Source: Acidobacteriota bacterium (GTDB taxonomy: Bacteria > Acidobacteriota > Vicinamibacteria > Vicinamibacterales > UBA2999). From it: a DNA stretch of 53,793 nt. Shown here in pieces: positions 44,035 through 53,386 of this stretch (the first letter of the stretch is position 1; each line of letters begins with the position of its first letter). Below the pieces are notes generated by a model. It saw only the letters and a program-made list of their open reading frames with translations, made no database searches and had not been told where the DNA came from. The stretch spans positions 1 through 53,793 of the forward strand of contig JADZCN010000108.1 in assembly GCA_020851565.1 (NCBI GenBank), written 5' to 3'. Made by a program: the position numbers and the translations under genes.

Positions 44035-44487
44035 ATGACACGAAACAGGATCGGGATGTGGATGGGCGCGGTGCTCGTCGCGGCGGTGGCGTCGGCGGCG
44101 TGCAACGACCGTGCGGAGCGTGAGGCCGAGGCGGCCGCGCGCGATGCAGGCAACGTGGCCGAGCGCGCCGCCGATGCGGCCCGGGAGGCCGGGCGCGACG
44201 CGGCCGATGCCGCGAAGGACGCGACGCGCGCCGCGGGCGACGCGGTCATGGAAGGCGGCCGCGCGGCGGACGCCGCGGTCGAGACCATGGATGTCAAGAC
44301 GGCCCTGATGGCCGACACGCGCGTGGACGCGGGCGACATCAACGTGGATACCGACCACACGTCGAAGACCGTCACGCTGAAGGGCCGCGTGCCCACGGCC
44401 GAGCAGAAGGCCATTGCAGAGCAGGTGGCGAAGGACAAGGCAGCCGGCTACCAGGTGCGCAACGAGCTGATGGTCGGCAAGGGCTAA
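44035..44487 (+). CDS. BON-domain lipoprotein
   Basis: 150 residues from ATG 44035 behind GGAGGCGGCAC. Signal with lipobox VASAACND (Cys at about 23). Residues 25-80 are a heptad-like Ala/Asp/Arg-rich helix (ERAADAAREAGRDAADAA) resembling a late-embryogenesis or apolipoprotein-type amphipathic helix. Residues 85-150 form a BON domain (VKTALMADTRVDAGDINVDTDHTSKTVTLKGRV ... AIAEQVAKDKAAGYQVRNEL) that binds membrane or peptidoglycan surfaces, as in OsmY. Likely an envelope-protecting stress protein. Next gene starts 43 bases downstream. Confidence 0.9.
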   Translation: MTRNRIGMWMGAVLVAAVASAACNDRAEREAEAAARDAGNVAERAADAAREAGRDAADAAKDATRAAGDAVMEGGRAADAAVETMDVKTALMADTRVDAGDINVDTDHTSKTVTLKGRVPTAEQKAIAEQVAKDKAAGYQVRNELMVGKG

Positions 44488-44530
44488 CCGAACGGGGCAA
44501 CGGCCTCTATTCATGGAAGGAAGGTACGAG

Positions 44531-44992
44531 ATGGCAGATCTGAAGCGGGATCATTCGGTGGGCGAGGGCGTGGGCGCGGCAGGCGGCGCCGTGACGGGCA
44601 TGGCAGCCGGCGCGGCGGTCGGCGGCCCGGTGGGCGCGGTCGTCGGTGCGGCAGTCGGCGCGGTGGCGGGCGGCGCGGCCGGCCACGGCATCGCAGCCGC
44701 CCTCGACCCGGCGGTCGAGGACGCGTACTGGCGCGAGCACTACAGCACGCGGCCGTACGTGCGTGCCGGCTCGAGCTACGACGACTACCGCGACGCCTAC
44801 CGCTACGGGTGGGAGTCCCGCGCGCGCATGAACAAGGCGTGGGACGATGCGGCCTTCGAGCTCGAGAACGGCTGGGAGAAGGCCAAGGCCAACTCGCGGC
44901 TGGCGTGGGCGGAAGCCAAGGAAGCGGTCCGCGACGGCTGGCACCGCGTCGAGCGTGCCATGCCCGGCGACGCGGACGGCGACGGTCGCTAG
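44531..44992 (+). CDS. glycine-zipper protein
   Basis: 153 residues from ATG 44531 with GGAAGGAAGG upstream (ATG 44513 is an alternative). Residues about 12-60 form a glycine-zipper hairpin (GVGAAGGAVTGMAAGAAVGGPVGAVVGAAVGAVAGGAAGHG) likely to insert in a membrane. The rest is soluble and rich in Tyr/Trp/Arg/Glu (YWREHYSTRPYV, YRYGWESRARMNKAWDDAAFELENGWEKAK). Such proteins accompany BON and DUF892 genes in stress clusters; the biochemical role is unknown. It probably shares the transcript of the BON lipoprotein. Confidence 0.85.
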   Translation: MADLKRDHSVGEGVGAAGGAVTGMAAGAAVGGPVGAVVGAAVGAVAGGAAGHGIAAALDPAVEDAYWREHYSTRPYVRAGSSYDDYRDAYRYGWESRARMNKAWDDAAFELENGWEKAKANSRLAWAEAKEAVRDGWHRVERAMPGDADGDGR

Positions 44993-45151
44993 AAAAACCG
45001 CCGCAACTCGGGAGCGCGCCGAAGCCGTACCCCACGGAGGCGCGCGCCCCTCGGTCTTTCGCTCCCCACAATGTCAATCCGGATTCCACTCCTGGCACGC
45101 CACGGTACAGCTGGCGCGTCTCCTCGATCGCCCCATGCTAGGCTGAATCAG

Positions 45152-45807
45152 GTGACTCCCACCCTGGCCCAGGTCTTGAGTACCCTCGCCCACGAGATCC
45201 GTACGCCGCTCGCGGTGTCACGCGGCTATCTCAAGCTGTTGCAGGACGGCGGACTCCCGTCCGCCGCCGATCAGCGCTCGGCCCTCGAACGCACGCAGGA
45301 GGCGCTCGGCGTGATTTCGACACTCTGCCAGGATATGGGGAAGGTGGGCGCGGTCGCAGGTATCCAGGCGCCGCGCGCCCTGGAGGGGCGGCTCACGGTG
45401 AGCGAACTGCGGGACGCCCTCACGGCCACCATGGGCGAAGATGCACCGGAGTGGCGCGGTCGTATCTCCCCGGGGCGGTTGGTCGCGACGAACGGAACCG
45501 ACGACATCGTGCGGGCAGTCGCGACCCTGGGCACGATGGCGTTCAAGGACGCCAGCGGCGCCCGCCGGGTGGCGCAGGCGAGGATGCACGACGCATCGCT
45601 CGTCCTCGTGATCGGCGGCGAAGCCGCCACAGACAGCCTCCCGCCGGATCCGGAAGCCGAGGGAGCCGCAGGCGTCCCCGTCGTCCGCGGAGGGTTCGGT
45701 CTGTCGCTGATGTGGGCCGCATTCGTCCTCGATCAGCACCGCGTCCGGACGTGGCACCACGCAGACGGCCGCGGAGCGGTGGGGTTCCTCTTTCCTCTGG
45801 TGAACGC

Positions 45808-45811
<4 letters not shown>
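45152..45811 (+). CDS. short cytosolic HisKA protein with degenerate ATPase domain (phosphotransferase-like)
   Basis: 219 residues from GTG 45152. The dimerisation helix has STLAHEIRTPLAVSRGYLKLL with phosphorylatable His14. The C-terminal half has the length of an HATPase domain, but its motifs are missing: the N-box position reads VRAVATLGTMAF without the usual Asn, no DxGxG is found (LVIGGEAA instead), and only GGFGLSLMWAAFVLDQH recalls the G2 box. DHp helix plus dead ATPase, no sensor domain and no membrane segment fits ChpT- or Spo0B-like phosphotransferases. It overlaps the sigma-54 response regulator (ATGA). TAGGCT ends 7 nt before the GTG and no ribosome site is seen. Confidence 0.75.
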
Positions 45812-47457
<1,646 letters not shown>

Positions 47458-47478
47458 TCCGCGGCGCGCGACGCCGGC

Positions 47479-47494
47479 TGGAACGCTGCTTGCT
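47479..47494 (+). promoter_or_regulatory. sigma-54 promoter directly behind the regulator gene
   Basis: TGGAACGCTGCTTGCT; single deviation at position 4 and almost the same core as 38514-38529. Predicted start about 47505, 36 nt before ATG 47541. Confidence 0.75.
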
Positions 47495-47540
47495 TTGAAA
47501 CTCCGCAGGGCCCGCATGGTCGGGCCCGGAGGAGTGACTC

Positions 47541-47876
47541 ATGCGGTGGCTGTTGCCCGTCGGTGTGTTCCTGATTGCCATCGGCCTCGGTGGATCCATT
47601 GGTGCCTGGTACCAGGCCAGCGAGGATCGCGTGGTCCCCGGGGTCAGCGCGTCCGAATCGCTCGAGGGCGGCGTGCCCGCCCAGGCGGCCGGCGAGCCGT
47701 CCCGCGCTCCCTTGCTCATCGCGCCGCTGGCGGGTCTTGCCCTTGCGCTCGGCCTGGGCATGGCGGCCGTGGGCGTCGGGCACTGGCGGCGCCCCGTGCC
47801 GTCGAACGTCCGGCCCGCCAACCCGTGGAGCGATCAACCAGCCGAAAAGGGCGAGCCGCCCATCGGCCTCGTGTGA
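47541..47876 (+). CDS. hypothetical two-helix membrane protein
   Basis: 111 residues from ATG 47541 with GGAGGAG eight bases upstream. Two hydrophobic helices, WLLPVGVFLIAIGLGGSIGAW (3-23) and LLIAPLAGLALALGLGMAAVGVG (58-80), are separated by an acidic Ser/Glu-rich loop (YQASEDRVVPGVSASESLEGG). The tail is rich in Pro and polar residues. No family is recognised. It is the first gene after the sigma-54 regulator and has a near-consensus sigma-54 promoter, so it is a likely direct target. Confidence 0.75.
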   Translation: MRWLLPVGVFLIAIGLGGSIGAWYQASEDRVVPGVSASESLEGGVPAQAAGEPSRAPLLIAPLAGLALALGLGMAAVGVGHWRRPVPSNVRPANPWSDQPAEKGEPPIGLV

Positions 47877-47897
47877 ACGAATTCGAGGAGGATGATG

Positions 47898-47927
47898 ATG
47901 AAGGCGCTTGGGATCATGAAGAAGTAG
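47898..47927 (+). CDS. possible 9-residue reading frame with a strong ribosome site
   Basis: GAGGAGG (47885-47891) is followed by three consecutive ATG codons and MKALGIMKK, then TAG. The ribosome site is ideal for the third ATG. It overlaps the 3' end of the convergent hybrid kinase. It may be the surviving start of a truncated small gene or a leader peptide; translation is unproven. Confidence 0.25.
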   Translation: MKALGIMKK

Positions 47928-49476
47928 TTGCCAGCACGCGCAGCAGCTCCTCGGGATCGACCGGCTTCACCAGGTGGAGGTCGAAGCCGGCCTCCCGGGT
48001 GCGGCGGCGATCCTCCTCCTGCCCCCAACCGGTCAACGCCACGATGAACATCGAGCGGCCGCGGGGCCGCTCGCGGAGGCGACGGCACACTTCGTAGCCG
48101 TCCATGCCCGGCAGCCCGATGTCGAGCAGCACCACGTCGGGCTCGACCGCGTCGGCCTGCCTGAGTGCTTCCGCGCCGTCGTGCGCGACGTCGGCGTGGT
48201 GGCCGCGGAGCTGCAGCAGCATGGCCAGCGTCAGCGCACTATCGGGCTCATCGTCGACCACGAGGATACGTCGTGACACCGCGGATACCCCTCCTCCAAC
48301 CGACTGCGATGGTTGTGGCGTGACCGCCTCGCCGGGCAGCACCGGCAACCGGACGACGAACCGGCTGCCCTTGCCCCGGCCCTCGCTCTGCGCCGTGACC
48401 GAGCCCCCGTGCATCTCCACGAGCCGCTTGACGAGTGACAGGCCGATGCCCAGCCCGCCCTGCTCCCGCTCGTACGGCCCCTCCACCTGCGTGAACAGCT
48501 CGAACACGCGGCCGAGCATCTCGGGAGGGATGCCGATGCCGGTGTCGGTCACGCTCACGGTCACGTCGTCGCCGTCACGTTCGGCCGCGACGACGACACG
48601 CCCGCCGTCGGGCGTGTACTTGGCGGCGTTGGTCAGCAGGTTGCCGAAGACCTGCGCGAGGCGTGCGGAATCGGCGAGCACGTAGACCGGCTTGTCCGGC
48701 AACTCGACCGAGAGGCGCAGCCCGCTCTGGTCGAAAATGGGCCGCACGGTGTCGACGGCGTGGCCCAGCACCGCCGCCAGGTCCACGCGCGACTGCCGCA
48801 GCTGCAGGCTGTCGTGCGTGATGCGGCTGACGTCGAGCAGGTCGTCCAGCAGCCGCGTCATCTGTGCGATCTGCCGGTTCATCGTCGCCAGGGCCGGCCG
48901 GGCCAGGTCGGGCTCGCCCAACGCCGCGTTCAGCACGGCCTCCGCGTTCCGGATGGCGGCCAGCGGCGTCCTCAGCTCGTGCGACAGCGTGGCGAGGAAC
49001 TCGTCCTTGCGGCGGTTCGCGTGCTCGAGCTCGGTCAGCAGCTCCCGTTCCCGCGCCACGGCCTCGAGCCGGACCGAGATGTCGCGCGCGATCTTCGACG
49101 CCGCCACGATCCGGCCCGTGTCGTCCTTGATCGGGGAGATCGTGAGCGAGACCGAGATGCTGCTCCCGTCGGCCCGCCGCCGGACCGTCTCGAAGTGCTC
49201 GATCCGCTGGCCGGCCAGCAGTTTCGACATGATCGCCTGCTCTTCCGCAAGGCGATCGTGCGGGATGATGATCGAGATGTGTCGGCCCACGGCGTCCGCG
49301 GCCGCGATGCCGAACATCCGCTCCGCGGCGGCATTCCACGTCTGGATGATGCCGTCGCGGTTCTTGCTGATGATGGCGTCGTCGGACGACTCGACGATGG
49401 CCGCGAGCAGGTGCAGGGCGGGAATCGACCGCGGCCTGTCATCACGCGGCCCGCCCGGATCGGCCTCGGCGCTCAT
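47914..49476 (-). CDS. cytosolic PAS hybrid histidine kinase with C-terminal receiver
   Basis: 520 residues from ATG 49476 (ATG 49491 possible); the frame is open further upstream but has no domain there. No TM segment. PAS domain about 25-135 (IVESSDDAIISKNRDGIIQTWNAAAERMFG), HisKA with SHELRTPLAAIRNA (about 168), HATPase with NLLTNAAKYTP, DTGIGI and GLGIGLSLVKRLV, receiver with LLDIGLPGMDGYEV. The receiver half is very like that of the hybrid kinase at 41.2-43.3 kb (MLDIGMPRLNGYEVCRRIRE and TGWGQ), suggesting a common partner. No HPt domain. It follows the PLD gene after 47 bases. Confidence 0.93.
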   Translation of the reverse strand: MSAEADPGGPRDDRPRSIPALHLLAAIVESSDDAIISKNRDGIIQTWNAAAERMFGIAAADAVGRHISIIIPHDRLAEEQAIMSKLLAGQRIEHFETVRRRADGSSISVSLTISPIKDDTGRIVAASKIARDISVRLEAVARERELLTELEHANRRKDEFLATLSHELRTPLAAIRNAEAVLNAALGEPDLARPALATMNRQIAQMTRLLDDLLDVSRITHDSLQLRQSRVDLAAVLGHAVDTVRPIFDQSGLRLSVELPDKPVYVLADSARLAQVFGNLLTNAAKYTPDGGRVVVAAERDGDDVTVSVTDTGIGIPPEMLGRVFELFTQVEGPYEREQGGLGIGLSLVKRLVEMHGGSVTAQSEGRGKGSRFVVRLPVLPGEAVTPQPSQSVGGGVSAVSRRILVVDDEPDSALTLAMLLQLRGHHADVAHDGAEALRQADAVEPDVVLLDIGLPGMDGYEVCRRLRERPRGRSMFIVALTGWGQEEDRRRTREAGFDLHLVKPVDPEELLRVLATTSS

Positions 49477-49523
49477 GGCACCGGGGAGCATAGCAGACGG
49501 AGGCACGCGGGAACGCTGGTGAC

Positions 49524-50423
49524 TCACGGGCCGGGCGCCGGCCAGGCCGGCACGTCCTCGATGTCCGTGTCGACGCATGCCAGCCCCGCGCTCGTCCTGG
49601 CCCAATCGGCTTCGAACACCTCCGCCATCTGGCGCACGGCCTTCCTGTCGGTGACGATGACACCCATCTCGCGCCGGCGGTCCAGCTCGAGAGCGCGCAG
49701 GCTCTGGCTGCCGACGAACGCGCGGTGACCGTCGCGGATGATCGCCCGCACGTGCAGCCGCTTGCCCGGGTACTTCTCGGCCGGAACCGCTGACGAGGGG
49801 CCCGCCTTGCCGATGATGCGGACGTCCACGCCGGCCTTCACGCGGTCCCCGAGCAGCCGCAGCATCCGCGGGTCGCTGACCTCCGGGTCGTAGATGAGCA
49901 GCTGCTTCCGCGCGCCCTTGATGAAGGCGGACAGGCGCGCCCGCGAGTTCTCTGGACTGACCACCAGGTGTTCGCAGGTCGACGTGTACGGCTGCCGGTC
50001 GCAGTCCAGCTGGAAGAGCTTCATCGCCTCCCGCACGAGCGCGCGGCGCGTCGTCGTGATGCCGAAGCTCCGGCTCTTGTTCACGTCGAGCTTCGTGCAG
50101 TTGAAGCCGTGGACGTGGAGCACACGGCCGTCGATGATCATCATCTTGCCGTGGTAGCGGACGACCTCGTCCGACGAGCGCGACACCGTCACGCCAGCCT
50201 CGAGCATGCGCATCTCCAGCTTCCGGAGCGTCTTCTCGCCGCCGCGGTTGGTGTGCGCCACCAGCGCCCGTACCGCGAGCCCGCGCGCCACCGCGGCCGC
50301 GAGCGCATCGACCACCTCCTTGATATCGAGGCGGAAGATCACGATATCCACGGACCGGCGGGCCTTCTTGATGGCCTGCAGGACCGGGGCAATCCCGGCG
50401 TCGGGTTGGATCGTCAGCGTCAT
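49524..50423 (-). CDS. phospholipase D-family protein with one variant HKD motif
   Basis: 299 residues from ATG 50423; the longer open frame upstream is a shadow of the SYLF gene. First motif YHGKMMIIDGRVLHVHGFN (HxKx4D) is intact; the second, LHVRAIIRDGHRAFVGSQSLR, has Arg in place of the Lys (HxRx4Dx6GS). Unlike cardiolipin synthases there is no TM segment, and the start MTLTIQPDAGIAPVLQAIKKARRSVDIVIF goes straight into the first PLD core. It may cleave phosphodiesters in lipids or nucleic acids. Precedes the cytosolic hybrid kinase gene and is divergent from the SYLF gene. Confidence 0.85.
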   Translation of the reverse strand: MTLTIQPDAGIAPVLQAIKKARRSVDIVIFRLDIKEVVDALAAAVARGLAVRALVAHTNRGGEKTLRKLEMRMLEAGVTVSRSSDEVVRYHGKMMIIDGRVLHVHGFNCTKLDVNKSRSFGITTTRRALVREAMKLFQLDCDRQPYTSTCEHLVVSPENSRARLSAFIKGARKQLLIYDPEVSDPRMLRLLGDRVKAGVDVRIIGKAGPSSAVPAEKYPGKRLHVRAIIRDGHRAFVGSQSLRALELDRRREMGVIVTDRKAVRQMAEVFEADWARTSAGLACVDTDIEDVPAWPAPGP

Positions 50424-50580
50424 GGGGCACCGTGGAGGATACAAGGCACGTGCCATCGCACCCCGGTGAGGCAGTGCGGATATCGGTAGGCGGCTGCCCA
50501 CGATGGGTACCGGGGTACGCCCAGTGGGCAACCGGCGCACTATCGGCGCGGCGGCGCGGGTCCCGGCGGGCCCCGGGTGC

Positions 50581-50596
50581 CGGTACGTCACTTGCT
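50581..50596 (+). promoter_or_regulatory. sigma-54 promoter of the SYLF-domain gene
   Basis: CGGTACGTCACTTGCT; exact GG-N10-GC spacing, deviations at positions 1 and 4. Predicted start about 50607, leader 34 nt. A GCCCAGTGGGC palindrome (50519-50529) lies about 80 bases before the predicted start, where an activator site would be expected. Confidence 0.65.
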
Positions 50597-50640
50597 CCCC
50601 TTCGTAATCGATGTCGCTTTCATCGAAGGGGGATTCCACC

Positions 50641-51369
50641 ATGACGTCCTGCAAGAAGTTTCGCGCGGCCCGCACGATGGCCGCGGCTGGCCTGCTGGCT
50701 GCCGGCCTGATGGCCACCACACCCACCCTCGCCGCCGAGCCGGATGGCGAGCAGAAGCGCCTGGTCGAGGCGGCCGAGGTGCTGACCGACCTCATGAAGA
50801 CGCCGGATGACGCGATTCCGGAGCACATCCTCGATCGCGCGGAAGCGATCGTCGTCATTCCCTCGCTGGTGAAGGGCGGCTTCATTGTCGGCGGCCAGCA
50901 CGGCAAGGGCGTGATGAGCGTGAGGAACCGCGCGGACAACACGTGGAGCGCGCCAGGGTTCGTGGCGCTCACGGGCGGCAGCTTCGGCTGGCAGATCGGC
51001 CTGCAGTCGGTGGACCTCGTCCTGGTCGTGATGAACCGCAAGGGCGTCCAGGAACTGCTGGACACCGAGTTCACGCTGGGCGGGAACGCCTCGGTCGCGG
51101 CCGGGCCGGTCGGCCGGAAGGCCGAAGCCTCCACCGACGCGTCGCTCTCGGCCCAGATCCTGGCCTATTCCCGCGCGACGGGCCTCTTCGCCGGCCTGAC
51201 CCTCGAGGGCTCCTCGCTTCGTGACGACAAGGACGCCAACGAGGACTACTACGGCGACCGACTCTCGACCGAGAAGGTCGTCCTCGGACCGGGCGCTGCC
51301 TCGAAGCCCGAGGCGCGGGCGTTCGTCGAGACGCTGCAGCGCATCACGCCGGCGGGCCGCACCCGGTAG
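50641..51369 (+). CDS. secreted SYLF (YSC84/BPH-type) lipid-binding protein
   Basis: 242 residues from ATG 50641 with GGGGGA eight bases upstream. Signal peptide residues about 1-31 (ending TLAAEP). The domain from 38 on (AAEVLTDLMKTPDDAIPEHILDRAEAIVVIPSLVKGGFIVGGQHGKGVMSVR ... WSAPGFVALTGGSFGWQIGLQSVDLVLVVMNRKGVQELL) is the SYLF domain, which binds anionic phospholipids. Bacterial members sit in the periplasm and are thought to take part in lipid or membrane homeostasis under stress. Probable sigma-54 target. Confidence 0.94.
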   Translation: MTSCKKFRAARTMAAAGLLAAGLMATTPTLAAEPDGEQKRLVEAAEVLTDLMKTPDDAIPEHILDRAEAIVVIPSLVKGGFIVGGQHGKGVMSVRNRADNTWSAPGFVALTGGSFGWQIGLQSVDLVLVVMNRKGVQELLDTEFTLGGNASVAAGPVGRKAEASTDASLSAQILAYSRATGLFAGLTLEGSSLRDDKDANEDYYGDRLSTEKVVLGPGAASKPEARAFVETLQRITPAGRTR

Positions 51370-51407
51370 AGGGCGCGATTGTCGGCGCGGCCGGGGGCGC
51401 AACCATC

Positions 51408-51413
51408 TAGAAT
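51408..51413 (+). promoter_or_regulatory. -10 element of a leaderless AI-2E-family transcript
   Basis: TAGAAT ends 6 nt before the GTG start at 51420; no Shine-Dalgarno and no clear -35. The spacing puts the transcription start on the start codon. Confidence 0.5.
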
Positions 51414-51419
51414 CGAAGG

Positions 51420-52628
51420 GTGCGCCCCCGGCCAGCGAACGACACGCGGCACGACACGCCCTGGGCGGAGCCGGTCAGCGACCGGGAGCGCTGGGGGGCG
51501 GTGGCCTCGCTCGGCATGGCGGTGCTGCTCGCCACGCTGGTCGTCCTGGCGATTGTGTTCGACCACTTCGCCGCCACGGGCGTGCTCCTCGTGGCGTTCC
51601 TCTCCTTCGTCGTCGCCTACCTGATCGGGCCCGCCGCCGAATGGCTGCGGCACGCGGCGGCGCCGTCGAGGCACGGCCGCCCGCTCTCGCGCGGGCTGGC
51701 CACGCTCGTCATCTACGGCATCATCGCCACCGCCACGTTCCCCGTGTGGGCATTCGGGGGGCCGAAGTTCAACGCGGCCCTTGGTCGCATGCGTGTGCTC
51801 GTGCCCGAGCACACCGCGCGCTTCGTCGAGCAGCTGCGTGCCTCGGAGCGCTGGCACGAGACGTTCGCCTTCCCGGTGACCGTCAACGAGTCGCTGAGCG
51901 CGGTCACCCGGTACGCCACGCGAAGCCTCGAAGGCGAGGTTCGCGAGCTGGCGGCGGAGCTCGTGAACATCCGCGGCCTCGTGCCCTGGCTTTCGCTCGT
52001 GCCCGTGATGGCGTTCCTGATGCTCACGCGATGGAAGCGCTTCCGGCGTTCCACGACGCGCGTCCTGCCGACGCCGCACCTGCGGTGGCGCATGGACGAG
52101 TTCCTGCGCAACCTCAACACCCTGCTCGCGGCCTACACGCGCGCGCAGGCGATGTCGGCGCTCATCATCGGCACCATCTGCTGGCTGGGCTTCGCGGCGC
52201 TGGGCGTGCCCTATCCTGGGACCCTGGCGCTGGCGGCCGGGCTCCTCGAGATGGTGCCGCTGGCCGGTCCCATCGTCACCGCCGTCGTCGCCACCTCGAT
52301 GGCACCGGACCGCGTGCTGCCGATCCTCGCATTCCTGGCGGCCCTGCGCGTGCTCCAGGACTACGCCATCTATCCGCGCCTCATCAGCCGGACGATGCAC
52401 CTGCATCCCCTTGCGGTGGTGGTGGCCATCTGGCTCGGTGCCGGGCTCGGCGGCCTTGTCGGCGTGTGCCTTGCGGTTCCCCTGGTCGGCATGCTGCAGG
52501 TGACGCACCGGCACTGGCGCGAATATCGGGACATCGAGACGCTCGTCGCCGGCGCAGGCGCGCACCGGGCGGCCGGGCAGGGGGCGAGCGGCGGCGATGT
52601 CGAACCGCCGCTGGACAAGGTGGGCTGA
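51420..52628 (+). CDS. AI-2E family (PerM/YdiK-like) membrane protein
   Basis: 402 residues from GTG 51420. Three N-terminal helices (LGMAVLLATLVVLAIVFDHF, VLLVAFLSFVVAYLIG, LATLVIYGIIATATFPVWAF), a soluble stretch (about 115-200), then helices with YTRAQAMSALIIGTICWLGFAALGVPYPGTLALAAGLLEMVPLAGPIVTAVVAT, the conserved core of AI-2E exporters, and DYAIYPRLISRTMHLHPLAVV near the end. The family includes proposed autoinducer-2 exporters and Na+(Li+)/H+ antiporters, so the substrate is open. Convergent with pgl, ten bases apart. Confidence 0.9.
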   Translation: MRPRPANDTRHDTPWAEPVSDRERWGAVASLGMAVLLATLVVLAIVFDHFAATGVLLVAFLSFVVAYLIGPAAEWLRHAAAPSRHGRPLSRGLATLVIYGIIATATFPVWAFGGPKFNAALGRMRVLVPEHTARFVEQLRASERWHETFAFPVTVNESLSAVTRYATRSLEGEVRELAAELVNIRGLVPWLSLVPVMAFLMLTRWKRFRRSTTRVLPTPHLRWRMDEFLRNLNTLLAAYTRAQAMSALIIGTICWLGFAALGVPYPGTLALAAGLLEMVPLAGPIVTAVVATSMAPDRVLPILAFLAALRVLQDYAIYPRLISRTMHLHPLAVVVAIWLGAGLGGLVGVCLAVPLVGMLQVTHRHWREYRDIETLVAGAGAHRAAGQGASGGDVEPPLDKVG

Positions 52629-52637
52629 TCGGACAGG

Positions 52638-53336
52638 TTAGCTCGCCGCGGCGGCGTCGGTGATGAACCGCACGTCGCCCGCCTCCCGGGCCACGCGCGC
52701 GACCGGCAGCATCGAGGCGGGGTTGGACAACGCAGCCCGTACGGCCTTCGCCTTCTCCGGCCCCATCGCCGCCACGATGATGCGCCGGGCGGCCACGAGC
52801 GTGGGCAGCGTCAGCGTGACCCGCTGGCCGGGAGGCTTTGGCGCGTCGAGTACCGCCGCCACCCACCCCCCTGGCGCATCGAGTCCCTGGCGCCCGGGGA
52901 AGATCGAAGCCACGTGCCCGTCCTCGCCCACCCCGAGCAGCACCAGGTCGAGCACCGGCGGGCGGCCCAGCAGGCGGACCAGCGTTTCCTCGTAGCGGCG
53001 TGCGGCGCTGACCGGCGCGAGTTCACCCGCCATCCTGCGTGCGCGGCCCGCGCGCAAGGGAACCCTCGACAGCAGCAGTCGATGTGCCAGGCCGTAGTTC
53101 GAGTCCGGGTGATCCGACCGGACGGCGCGCTCGTCAACGAAGAACACCTCGGTTCTCGCCCAGTCCACCTGGGCCGTGACGAGACGAGGGAAACATGTCG
53201 TCGCGACCGAGCCTCCGGCCACCGCCATCGCGAAGCGCCCGCGCACGGCCACGGCCTCGGCCGCCGTTCGCTCGACCTGTGCGGCCACGGCGTCGGCCAG
53301 CGCGGCTGGGGAATCGATGACCTGGAGCGTCGGCAT
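52638..53336 (-). CDS. pgl: 6-phosphogluconolactonase
   Basis: 232 residues from ATG 53336; the longer open frame upstream has no family match. It hydrolyses 6-phosphogluconolactone to 6-phosphogluconate, the second step of the oxidative pentose phosphate pathway. Motifs of the DevB/SOL type are present: MAVAGGSVATTCFPRL (phosphate-binding loop), VFFVDERAVRSDHPDSNYGLAHRLLL and LVLLGVGEDGHVASIFPG (catalytic His). Cytoplasmic. Divergent from gnd, which performs the next step, so the two are probably co-regulated from the 50-base interval. Confidence 0.95.
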   Translation of the reverse strand: MPTLQVIDSPAALADAVAAQVERTAAEAVAVRGRFAMAVAGGSVATTCFPRLVTAQVDWARTEVFFVDERAVRSDHPDSNYGLAHRLLLSRVPLRAGRARRMAGELAPVSAARRYEETLVRLLGRPPVLDLVLLGVGEDGHVASIFPGRQGLDAPGGWVAAVLDAPKPPGQRVTLTLPTLVAARRIIVAAMGPEKAKAVRAALSNPASMLPVARVAREAGDVRFITDAAAAS

Positions 53337-53386
53337 CCGGTGTACTCTGCCTGATCTTCGACGCCATTCGCGAGTGAGGTGCACGG

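Noticed and set aside
45095..45115. TGGCACGCCACGG before the phosphotransferase-like gene
   Set aside because: Has a perfect -24 half but no TTGC at the -12 position, so it is not a sigma-54 promoter.
50597..50631. Hairpin CCCCTTCG/CGAAGGGG that would hide the ribosome site of the SYLF gene
   Set aside because: The predicted sigma-54 start (about 50607) lies after the first arm, so the hairpin would not be in the mRNA; kept only as a possible DNA feature.
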